From the NCBI GenBank assembly GCA_964579675.1, contig CAZOIA010000231.1:1-7981 (forward strand): 7,981 nt of DNA. Reading direction: 5' to 3'. Shown here in pieces: positions 1 to 5,789 of the stretch; positions within the stretch are counted from its first letter, which is position 1, and every line of letters begins with the position of its first letter. The DNA comes from CAZOIA01 sp964579675. Lineage in GTDB: Bacteria; Planctomycetota; Phycisphaerae; UBA1845; PWPN01. The translations under genes and the position numbers were made by a program. The notes beneath the pieces were generated by a model. The model made no database searches and was not told where the DNA came from. It saw only the letters and a list, made by a program, of their open reading frames with translations.

Positions 1-1
1 T

Positions 2-664
2 ACCAAGACGGGGAACAAGAAGGCGCGAAGGAAACCCGCCGGGCAGTCCCCGGCGCCCAACTCCGCGACATCCGGAGCGACGGGCGCAGAATCGGCATCG
101 AGCGCCCCGCGCCGGACCTCGGCAACCTCCGAATCGGCGGCCAAGACCGCCACGCCAAGAAAGAAGACCCGCAGCAAGAAGGCTGCGGGCGTTGCCGCTC
201 GCCGGGGAAGGAAAAGCTCTGCCGCCGCCAAGACCTTACGCACGGATGCGCAGGTGCCCAAGCGGCCCCGCAAGCCCCGGAAAACCCATTTGAAACCCGA
301 AGATCTCGAAGAATTCCGTTATATGCTCATAGCCAAGCGGCGCGAACTCGTGGGCGACGTGACGAATCTCGAGAGCGAGGCAATGCGGCAAAGCAGTAGC
401 GGTGGTCGGGGGACGTCCGCCATGCCGATCCACATGGCCGACCTGGGCAGCGACACGTGGGAACAAGAATTGACCTTGGGGCTGATCGAGAACGAGCGAG
501 GTCTGCTTAGGGAAATCGACGAAGCCCTCGATCGGATCGAAGAGAAGACGTACGGGATTTGTCTGGCCACCGGCAAGCCGATCACCAAATCCCGGCTCCG
601 GGCCAAACCTGAGGCCAAGTACTGCATCGAATACGCCCGCAAGCGCGAGCTGGGGCTGGCCTGA
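2..664 (+). CDS. TraR/DksA-family regulator, 5' partial, with Lys/Ala-rich N-terminal tail
   Basis: The reading frame is open from the left edge to a TGA at 662-664, so the start lies outside the window. A GTG at 254 is only an internal valine codon. The first ~85 visible residues are low-complexity and rich in Lys, Arg, Ala, Ser and Thr (patches such as PRKKTRSKKAA), like histone H1-type tails, and may bind nucleic acid. The DksA-like part follows: a helical region (KPEDLEEFRYMLIAKRREL), an acidic patch (MADLGSDTWEQE), and a second helix leading into the finger (YGICLATGKPI ... YCIEYARKRE). DksA/TraR proteins bind RNA polymerase through the secondary channel and modulate transcription initiation. 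The C4 zinc finger is degenerate: C-x2-C has become C-x2-T and the second pair is C-x2-Y, so two of four cysteines are lost, as in zinc-independent DksA paralogues. It lies 71 bp upstream of lspA. The family call is firm; the exact role is not. Confidence 0.85.
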   Translation, partial: TKTGNKKARRKPAGQSPAPNSATSGATGAESASSAPRRTSATSESAAKTATPRKKTRSKKAAGVAARRGRKSSAAAKTLRTDAQVPKRPRKPRKTHLKPEDLEEFRYMLIAKRRELVGDVTNLESEAMRQSSSGGRGTSAMPIHMADLGSDTWEQELTLGLIENERGLLREIDEALDRIEEKTYGICLATGKPITKSRLRAKPEAKYCIEYARKRELGLA

Positions 665-735
665 CGAGCGCGGGCGGCCGGAATCAACCCTCTTGCAGCG
701 GTCAGCAAAGTCCTCTTCATGCCTGACGGAATAAG

Positions 736-1515
736 ATGAGTAACGCTGAAGGTGCGAACACGACGGAGTCCGTTCACCGTCCAGCGAGTGGCTCGGCCCG
801 ATGGGATCTCGCCTGCCACCTGCGGCTCTGGTCGGTGGCCCTGGCTGGTCTGGCACTTGACCTGTGGTCCAAGGAATGGGCGTTTTCCCGACTGGGGCCT
901 TTCGAGAAGCTGGTTGTCATCCCGAACCTGGCGACACTTCAACGATCGTTGAACACCGGGGCGCTTTTCGGCTTGGGCAAGGGATGGACCCCTGTGTTCA
1001 TCGGTGCCTCGGCATTGGCCCTGGTGTTCGTTCTGTCCCTATTCATCCACAGTTCGCGCGAACGCCGGAGCCTGCACGTGGCTTTGGCGCTGGTGTTGGC
1101 CGGGGCACTGGGCAACCTCTACGATCGGGCGTTCCAGATCGCCGACGTGGTCACCTACACCAACGGAGGCGAGGATCGCCGCATCGAGGGCAAGGTGATC
1201 GAGCAGAACGAGCGTCTGTGGATCATCGGCAGTTGGCCCGAAGGGAGCGAGTTCAAGAAGATACCCGTGGCGTGGAACCCCAGGCTCCGCCAGCAGGGCG
1301 TCGTGCGGGACTTCGTCAAGATGGAACCCCGGTTCCATATCGGCTCCCGGGTGATTGACGTGTGGCCTTGGGTGTTCAACGTGGCCGACGTCCTCCTCGT
1401 CGTGGGTGTCGGTCTTCTGATGCTCAACTTCTGGTGGGATCGCCGGGCTGAGCGGGCGGCGAGGCAGCAACGCGACGCTTCTTGCCCGGTCGAGCAGGCA
1501 TGCGAGTCCGGGTAA
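736..1515 (+). CDS. lspA: Lipoprotein signal peptidase (signal peptidase II) with a large periplasmic insertion
   Basis: Membrane aspartyl protease that cleaves the signal peptide of diacylglyceryl-modified prolipoproteins ahead of the lipidated cysteine. The family motifs appear in order: DLWSK (42-46), NTGALFG (73-79), GALGNLYDR (123-131), RDF (191-193) and FNVAD (214-218). By comparison with characterised LspA, the catalytic pair should be D192 and D218. Four hydrophobic segments are visible, near 30-48, 84-104, 112-128 and 211-232. At 259 residues it is much longer than the usual ~160-170. The extra length is a ~29-residue cytoplasmic N-terminus, about 50 extra residues between GNLYDR and RDF (about 132-184, polar, predicted periplasmic side), and a charged C-terminal tail. 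The ATG at 736 has only a weak GGA upstream. It is followed 15 bp later by ribD, probably on the same transcript. Confidence 0.95.
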   Translation: MSNAEGANTTESVHRPASGSARWDLACHLRLWSVALAGLALDLWSKEWAFSRLGPFEKLVVIPNLATLQRSLNTGALFGLGKGWTPVFIGASALALVFVLSLFIHSSRERRSLHVALALVLAGALGNLYDRAFQIADVVTYTNGGEDRRIEGKVIEQNERLWIIGSWPEGSEFKKIPVAWNPRLRQQGVVRDFVKMEPRFHIGSRVIDVWPWVFNVADVLLVVGVGLLMLNFWWDRRAERAARQQRDASCPVEQACESG

Positions 1516-1530
1516 AGACACATCGGCCTG

Positions 1531-2658
1531 ATGTCCAAATCGTTCACAGCGGACGACGAGCAGTACATGCGGCGGGCCCTGGTTCTGGCGGCTCGCGGCC
1601 AGGGGCGGGTTGAACCCAACCCCATGGTGGGCTGTGTAATCGTCCGCGGGGGGTCCATCGTCGGGGAGGGCTATCACCGCCGGTTCGGAGGCCCGCACGC
1701 GGAAATCAGCGCCCTCCAAGTCGCCGGCTCGCAAGCGAAAGGGGGGACAGTCTACGTCACGCTGGAACCCTGTTGCCATCACGGCAAGACACCGCCGTGC
1801 ACCGATGCCCTCATTGCAGCGGGCGTCCGGCGCGTGGTGATGGCGATGCGCGACCCGTTCCCAAAGGTTCGTGGTCTGGGGCTGCGACTCCTGCAGTCGG
1901 CCGGCATCGAGGTGGCGACGGGCCTGTGCGAGGCCGGTGCCGCCCGGCTGGGCGCGCCTTATCTGAAGCTCCAGCGCACCGGCAAGCCGTGGGTCATCCT
2001 CAAATGGGCTCAGAGCATCGACGGCAGGATTGCCACCCGCCGCGGCGACTCACAATGGATCAGCGGGTGGCGGTCGCGGCAATGGGCTCACCGGCTCCGT
2101 GGTCGGGTGGATGCGGTGGTGGTGGGCGTGGGCACCGTATTGGCCGACGATCCGCAATTGAACTGCCGGCATTCCAGGTCGCGACGCCTGGCCACGCGGA
2201 TCGTGATCGATCCGGGCCTCCGCACGCCCCGCCGGGCACAGCTGGTCCGCACCGCCACCGAGATACCGACCCTCATCGCGACCGGTTGGCGTGCCGCCAG
2301 GACGTCGCGGGCTCACGCTTTCGAGCGAGCCGGTGTCGAGATACTCGGCTTGCGTCGTCGGCGGACCGGCCTCGATTTGACTCAGTTGCTGGACGAACTC
2401 GGCAACCGTTGCATGACTAACGTCGTGGTTGAAGGCGGTGGCAAAACGCTCGGCACTTTCTTGGACGCCGGTTTAGCCGACGAGGCAGTCATCTTCGTGT
2501 CGCGCCGGCTCATCGGCGGTCGACTCGCTCCATCGCCGCTCGAGGGACAAGGGCCTGCTAAGATGAACGAAGTACGCCGCCCGACATGGGCGAAAGTCAC
2601 CCGCTGCGGCGAGGACGACGTCTATCAACTCGGGCTGCACGACCCTGCCTCGGCGTAG
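1531..2658 (+). CDS. ribD: Bifunctional riboflavin biosynthesis deaminase/reductase RibD
   Basis: Catalyses two successive steps of riboflavin synthesis in the cytoplasm: zinc-dependent deamination of the diaminopyrimidine phosphate, then NADPH-dependent reduction of the ribosyl side chain. The N-terminal cytidine-deaminase-like domain (about 5-145) shows HAE at 56-58 (zinc ligand H56, proton shuttle E58) and PCCHHGKTPPC at 80-90 (zinc ligands C81 and C90). The C-terminal DHFR-like reductase domain (about 150-375) shows PWVILKWAQSIDGRIA (153-168), DAVVVGVGTVLADDPQL (194-210) and VVVEGGGKTLGTFLDAGLAD (298-317). The length of 375 residues is normal for RibD. It starts 15 bp after the lspA stop with no clear Shine-Dalgarno sequence, suggesting co-transcription with lspA. 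No FMN-riboswitch-like leader is present upstream; the space is too short. Other rib genes are not in the window. Confidence 0.95.
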   Translation: MSKSFTADDEQYMRRALVLAARGQGRVEPNPMVGCVIVRGGSIVGEGYHRRFGGPHAEISALQVAGSQAKGGTVYVTLEPCCHHGKTPPCTDALIAAGVRRVVMAMRDPFPKVRGLGLRLLQSAGIEVATGLCEAGAARLGAPYLKLQRTGKPWVILKWAQSIDGRIATRRGDSQWISGWRSRQWAHRLRGRVDAVVVGVGTVLADDPQLNCRHSRSRRLATRIVIDPGLRTPRRAQLVRTATEIPTLIATGWRAARTSRAHAFERAGVEILGLRRRRTGLDLTQLLDELGNRCMTNVVVEGGGKTLGTFLDAGLADEAVIFVSRRLIGGRLAPSPLEGQGPAKMNEVRRPTWAKVTRCGEDDVYQLGLHDPASA

Positions 2659-2761
2659 CACCAAGCGGGCCACCATTGGCCAGGGATCCTTTCCGCAGCG
2701 AACTGAAGCACAGGCTGGCGCCAACCAGCCAGCGCTGGTCATCCCCCGATCAGGAGCCGGT
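2659..2761 (+). promoter_or_regulatory. ribD-bioF intergenic region with small hairpins and bioF ribosome binding site
   Basis: The 103-bp gap holds three small dyads: GGCCA/TGGCC (2668-2672 with 2677-2681, loop of 4), GGCTGG/CCAGCC (2713-2718 with 2725-2730, loop of 6) and a perfect 10-bp palindrome CCAGCGCTGG (2729-2738). The second and third share bases 2729-2730, so the two structures exclude one another, and the arm CCAGC at 2725-2729 could also pair with GCTGG at 2734-2738. None is followed by a T-run, so none is a convincing intrinsic terminator. AGGAG at 2752-2756, 5 nt before the bioF ATG, is a good Shine-Dalgarno sequence. No BirA-type operator or clear sigma-70 promoter is seen. 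Regulatory use of the hairpins is speculative. Confidence 0.35.
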
Positions 2762-3967
2762 ATGAGCAACCAGAGCGAGCCAAACACGTGGATGGATCAG
2801 TTGGCGGAGCTGTCGGCCCGCGGCCTGCGGCGCTCGCTGCGTGCGATTGACTCGCCTCAAGGTCCGTACGTCTCGGTGGACGGCCGGCGGCTGTGCAGCT
2901 TCTGCAGCAACGACTACCTCGGCCTGGCAAACCACCCGGCGGTCCGGGGAGCAGTGGTGGAGGCAGTAGAGCGCTGGGGCTGGGGGGCGGGGGCTTCACG
3001 TCTGGTCTGTGGCCACATGCGCCCCCACGAGCAACTGGAATCCCGGCTGGCAGCCTTCAAGCGAACGGAAGCAGCCCTGGTCTGCTCCAGCGGTTACCAG
3101 GCAAACCTGGCCGCGGTGCGGGGTCTGGCCGGCAAGGGCGACGCCGTGCTGCTCGACAAACTGGACCACGCCAGCATCATCGACGGGGCTTTTGCCGCCC
3201 ACGGCGCACCGGGCGAGAGGCCCGCCGTTCGGGTGTTCGGACATCGCGACTACGGGAAGCTTCAACGTCTATTGAAGCGCATGAGCGGCGCGCGTCGGCG
3301 GATCATCGTTACCGACTCGCTGTTTAGCATGGATGGTGACTTTGCGGATATGTCAACGCTCGTTGAATTGAAACACCGCTACGATGCGATACTGTGCGTG
3401 GATGAAGCCCATGCCACCGGCGTGCTCGGCGACTCCGGGCGGGGATTGGCCGAGCTGACGGGCATGGAGAACGAGATCGACGTTACCGTAGGGACGCTGA
3501 GCAAGGCATTGGGCGGAATTGGGGGGTTCATCGCCGCCTCGGCCGAAGTCATCGACTGGCTGATCAACACCGCGCGAGCGTTCATCTACACCACAGCGCT
3601 GCCGGCGGCGGCCTGCGCCGCGGCGATGGCCGCCCTCGACATCGTTGAGGGTGAGCCGGAACGGCGGCAGAGGCTCCTTGCCCTGGCCGACCGGCTGCGG
3701 ACTGAACTGAGGGACCACCTGGGCCTCGACATCGCCGGCTCCTGCAGCCAGATTGTGCCGATCATCGTAGGTTCCACCGAGCGGGCTGTCGAATTGGCCC
3801 GGCGCCTCGAGGCTGCTGGCATTCTCGTAGCCGCCATCCGCCCGCCCACCGTGCCGATGGGCAAGGCCCGCATCCGAATCAGCCTCTCCGCCGCCCACGA
3901 GCAGTCAGATCTCGACCGCCTCCTGGCCGGCATCGCCTTGGCAACTGGTTCGCAGGCGATGATCTAA
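2762..3967 (+). CDS. bioF: 8-amino-7-oxononanoate synthase (biotin synthesis)
   Basis: PLP-dependent alpha-oxoamine synthase that condenses L-alanine with pimeloyl-ACP/CoA to give 8-amino-7-oxononanoate, the first committed step in building the biotin rings. Diagnostic stretches are FCSNDYLGLANHP (47-59), GWGAGASRLVCGHMRPHEQLE (73 to 93), LDHASIIDG (134-142, H136 expected to stack on PLP), the VDEAHATGVLG segment (213-223, D214 and H217 contact the cofactor) and TLSKALGG (245-252) with the PLP-binding lysine K248. The length of 401 residues is close to the family norm of 380-400. ATG at 2762 is fixed by AGGAG 5 nt upstream. Related alpha-oxoamine synthases such as glycine C-acetyltransferase share most motifs. 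The SNDYLGL start and the SRLVCGHMRPHEQLE stretch favour BioF. No other bio gene is nearby, so the function rests on sequence alone. Confidence 0.85.
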   Translation: MSNQSEPNTWMDQLAELSARGLRRSLRAIDSPQGPYVSVDGRRLCSFCSNDYLGLANHPAVRGAVVEAVERWGWGAGASRLVCGHMRPHEQLESRLAAFKRTEAALVCSSGYQANLAAVRGLAGKGDAVLLDKLDHASIIDGAFAAHGAPGERPAVRVFGHRDYGKLQRLLKRMSGARRRIIVTDSLFSMDGDFADMSTLVELKHRYDAILCVDEAHATGVLGDSGRGLAELTGMENEIDVTVGTLSKALGGIGGFIAASAEVIDWLINTARAFIYTTALPAAACAAAMAALDIVEGEPERRQRLLALADRLRTELRDHLGLDIAGSCSQIVPIIVGSTERAVELARRLEAAGILVAAIRPPTVPMGKARIRISLSAAHEQSDLDRLLAGIALATGSQAMI

Positions 3968-3972
3968 CCAGG

Positions 3973-4001
3973 TTGATCTTTCGGGTCGATACGGCTACGG
4001 T
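3973..4001 (+). promoter_or_regulatory. Candidate promoter of tRNA-Glu
   Basis: TTGATC at 3973-3978 and TACGGT at 3996-4001 are separated by 17 bp. This would start transcription near 4008, about 18 nt before the mature tRNA. The -35 hexamer matches the sigma-70 consensus at TTGA and the -10 fits TAnnnT. The tRNA would then have its own promoter rather than depending on bioF read-through. Confidence 0.45.
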
Positions 4002-4025
4002 GTAGCACCAGCGCAGGGATTTGCC

Positions 4026-4098
4026 GCCCCCATCGTCTAGTGGCCTAGGATATCAGGTTCTCATCCTGAAGACAGGGGTTCGAGTCCCCTTGGGGGTA
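4026..4098 (+). tRNA. tRNA-Glu (anticodon CUC)
   Basis: A complete cloverleaf of 73 nt can be folded by eye. The acceptor stem is 4026-4032 with 4091-4097 (first pair a G-U wobble). The D stem is 4035-4038 with 4048-4051, containing the GTCTAGTGGCC stretch typical of tRNA-Glu. The anticodon stem is 4053-4057 with 4065-4069, with loop TTCTCAT and anticodon CTC at 4060-4062. The T arm is AGGGG-TTCGAGT-CCCCT (4074-4090). The discriminator base is A4098 and CCA is not encoded. The anticodon reads GAG (Glu). The gene is the integration site of the element to its right, and its 3' part is presumably supplied by the element's att sequence. Confidence 0.95.
4045..4098. other. Attachment site (attL-type junction) at tRNA-Glu
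   Basis: A tyrosine integrase gene abuts and overlaps the 3' end of this tRNA gene, the classic arrangement for integration into a tRNA. The crossover region should lie within the tRNA, most often between the anticodon loop (4058-4064) and the 3' end (4098). The matching direct repeat (attR) is not in the window, so the exact identity segment cannot be set. The bounds given run from the integrase stop codon to the discriminator base. Confidence 0.7.
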
Positions 4099-5508
4099 TT
4101 CGACGCAGGTAGTCGCAGTGCGTCGCTCAGGGTTGCAGTTAGCCCCATTTCTATTGGCTTTTTTCAACCCTTCCGATTGCTTCCCGTTACCCCTGTCTGT
4201 GCTCTGCGCCGCAGCGTTTCGCACCGTTTCGCGTCCCAACTGCTGGGGATATAGCTGGTGGGCATTTGACAGCGCATCTCGGGCCTTGTCGTCATACGTT
4301 CCGGTCGCTGCGTTCGCCGCTGGCCGGTCGCTGCCAATCCGCGGGACCTGTTTCATCGCCGCGGCCGTGTCCGTGAGCCCCAGGACCGTGTAGTGCTTCT
4401 GCGTCGTGCGATAGTCCGCGTGCCGCATGATCCGCTGGGCGACCTGCGGGGCGATGCCCTGGCGGGCCAGCATAGTTCCCCGCGTGGTCCGCATCGCGTG
4501 CAGGTCGATGACGCGGCCTTCATCATCCTCGCAGACGATCCGCGTCCTGGCCCGTCGCCGCTTGCCCTTGCCGATCATCACCGGCTCGCCGTTGGCATCG
4601 GTGACGATTTCCTCTCGGGCCAGACCGGCCCGCAGGAAATCCTTTTGCCGCGTAACGTTGGTGACGGCTTCCGGGAATACCTTGGCCGTTGGCAACGCCA
4701 TCATCTCGGCCCGTCGCTGCTTCAGCGCCTCGGCGAGCTGGTCATGCAAGGGGATCACGTCCTCACGTTTCGCCTTGCCGTGGCGGATCGTGACCGTTTG
4801 CGCGTCGAAGTCGATGGCGGCCCACGTCAGCCGGCCCAGGTCGCCCCGCCGCAATCCTGCCAGCGCCGCGGCCAGATACCACGCCTTGCGTCCGGCCGGC
4901 TCCGCCACTTGGAGCAACCGGGCCAATTCGCCATCGGTCAATAGCCGACGCACCCGCCTGCGGTCCCGGCTTGCGTCCAGCTTGGGGACCACCCGCAATA
5001 CGTTCGATTCCGCGCGCCCGGTGTTGACGCACCATGACAGAAGTGCAACCGCAATCTCGCGGGCAAAGTTCACGGACCGGGCAGACAGCCCCTCGGCCCG
5101 CATCGTCCGCAAATGTCGCTCTAGCAGGTCGGCCGTCAGATCGGTCAGCCGCGTCGCCCCGGTGCCCTCGCGCAACCGCTCCAGGTGGCTTTCCTTCTGA
5201 TCGACGTGGCGCTTGTCCTGCCCGGCGTGCCGGCAATGCTCGATGTAGTCGCCCACGTGATCGGCCAGAGCCTTGCGCGCCTCAACCGCGTAACGGTCTT
5301 TCGTCGCGTCGATCACGCCATCCCGTCGCAGCGCTGCGTCCGTCACACGTTTGCTCAGGATGCGCTCCGCCGCGGCCTTGTCGGTGGTCCGGGTCGATGC
5401 TTCCCGCCGTCTGCCGGCGTGATCGTACCAGCTCGCAATCCAGGGCCCGCGACCGTCCCGCTTGAACAACGTGCCTTGCCCTCGGGATCGTTGCCGCTTG
5501 TGTGCCAT
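4045..5508 (-). CDS. Tyrosine-type site-specific integrase with C-terminus encoded antisense to the tRNA
   Basis: Phage/ICE-type integrase of 487 residues. The N-terminal arm-binding region (1-50) has GTLFKRDGRGPWIASWY. A SAM-like core-binding domain spans about 80-165. The catalytic domain (about 185-378) has R220 in AGLRRGDL, a candidate beta-hairpin lysine K245 or K247 in HGKAKRED, H337 and R340 in LHAMR, H363 in MRHAD and nucleophile Y373 in KHYTV. There is an extra segment near 296-332. The protein runs 114 residues past the catalytic tyrosine, which is long for the family. This tail is polar and low-complexity, and residues 471-487 (YPQGDSNPCLQDENLIS) and the TAG stop are antisense to tRNA-Glu. 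The ATG at 5508 sits 4 nt after the HTH gene's TGA with AGGTGA at 5513-5518, implying co-transcription and coupled translation. It should catalyse integration and excision at the tRNA. Confidence 0.95.
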   Translation of the reverse strand: MAHKRQRSRGQGTLFKRDGRGPWIASWYDHAGRRREASTRTTDKAAAERILSKRVTDAALRRDGVIDATKDRYAVEARKALADHVGDYIEHCRHAGQDKRHVDQKESHLERLREGTGATRLTDLTADLLERHLRTMRAEGLSARSVNFAREIAVALLSWCVNTGRAESNVLRVVPKLDASRDRRRVRRLLTDGELARLLQVAEPAGRKAWYLAAALAGLRRGDLGRLTWAAIDFDAQTVTIRHGKAKREDVIPLHDQLAEALKQRRAEMMALPTAKVFPEAVTNVTRQKDFLRAGLAREEIVTDANGEPVMIGKGKRRRARTRIVCEDDEGRVIDLHAMRTTRGTMLARQGIAPQVAQRIMRHADYRTTQKHYTVLGLTDTAAAMKQVPRIGSDRPAANAATGTYDDKARDALSNAHQLYPQQLGRETVRNAAAQSTDRGNGKQSEGLKKANRNGANCNPERRTATTCVEYPQGDSNPCLQDENLIS

Positions 5509-5512
5509 GCCG

Positions 5513-5731
5513 TCACCTACCTTTCCCGACGGGCCGCAGTCCCAACCCGAGATAGGCGGCCAACTTGCCGGCCGTCTCCAGGCCGATGCCGCGCTCGCCC
5601 GCCATGAACCGCAGCAGCACCGAGTAGTCCACGCCGCTGTCCTTGGCCACGCGATACAGGGTTTTCCCGCTGTCCGCCACCGCCTGTTTCAACTGATCCG
5701 TCATCGTCTTGGCCTTTCGTCGCTTGCTCAT
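5513..5731 (-). CDS. Small Xre/Cro-type HTH regulator of the element
   Basis: From ATG at 5731 the product is 72 residues (MSKRRKAKTMTDQLKQAV...). It is basic at the N-terminus and then almost wholly one helix-turn-helix domain: SGKTLYRVAKDSGVDYSVLLRF with the following LETAGKLAAYLGLGL helices, as in Cro/C1-type repressors. I place the start at 5731 because a consensus promoter ends 6 nt upstream. A GTG at 5749 would add six residues but lies inside that promoter, and an internal ATG at 5704 (MTDQL) is a shorter alternative. Its stop is 4 nt before the integrase ATG, so the two form an operon. It probably represses its own promoter or directs excision; this is inferred from position and domain only. 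Confidence 0.88.
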   Translation of the reverse strand: MSKRRKAKTMTDQLKQAVADSGKTLYRVAKDSGVDYSVLLRFMAGERGIGLETAGKLAAYLGLGLRPVGKGR

Positions 5732-5737
5732 ACCCCA

Positions 5738-5766
5738 AGTGTACACCATGCATTCCTATCTGTCAA
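5738..5766 (-). promoter_or_regulatory. Promoter of the HTH-integrase operon, with overlapping palindrome
   Basis: On the - strand a perfect -35 TTGACA (5761-5766) and a -10 TACACT (5738-5743) are separated by 17 bp. The ATG at 5731 begins 6 nt after the -10, so the expected transcription start falls on or within a base of the A of ATG, giving a leaderless mRNA. GTGTACAC, a perfect 8-bp palindrome (5739-5746), overlaps the -10. An imperfect 12-bp dyad (5769-5780) lies just upstream of the -35. Both dyads are candidate operators for the HTH protein. Confidence 0.75.
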
Positions 5767-5789
5767 CTGCCGGCGCTGGCATATCGCAA

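Noticed and set aside
254..664. GTG at 254 as the start of the DksA-like gene
   Set aside because: The frame is open to the left edge with a coherent Lys/Ala-rich sequence, and no Shine-Dalgarno sequence precedes this GTG; it is most likely an internal codon.
1500..1531. FMN riboswitch ahead of ribD
   Set aside because: Only 15 bp separate lspA and ribD, and no riboswitch-like conserved stretch occurs at the end of lspA.
1039..1782. Long antisense open frames across lspA and ribD
   Set aside because: They mirror strongly conserved genes on the other strand and show no domain pattern of their own; high GC keeps such frames open.
3968..4025. Intrinsic terminator after bioF
   Set aside because: No GC-rich stem followed by a T-run is present in the 58 bp before the tRNA.
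4393..5200. Long + strand open frames across the integrase gene
   Set aside because: They are antisense to a complete integrase with all catalytic residues and have Arg/Ser/Pro-rich composition typical of shadow frames.
5731..5749. GTG at 5749 as the HTH gene start
   Set aside because: It lies within the promoter, upstream of the expected transcription start.
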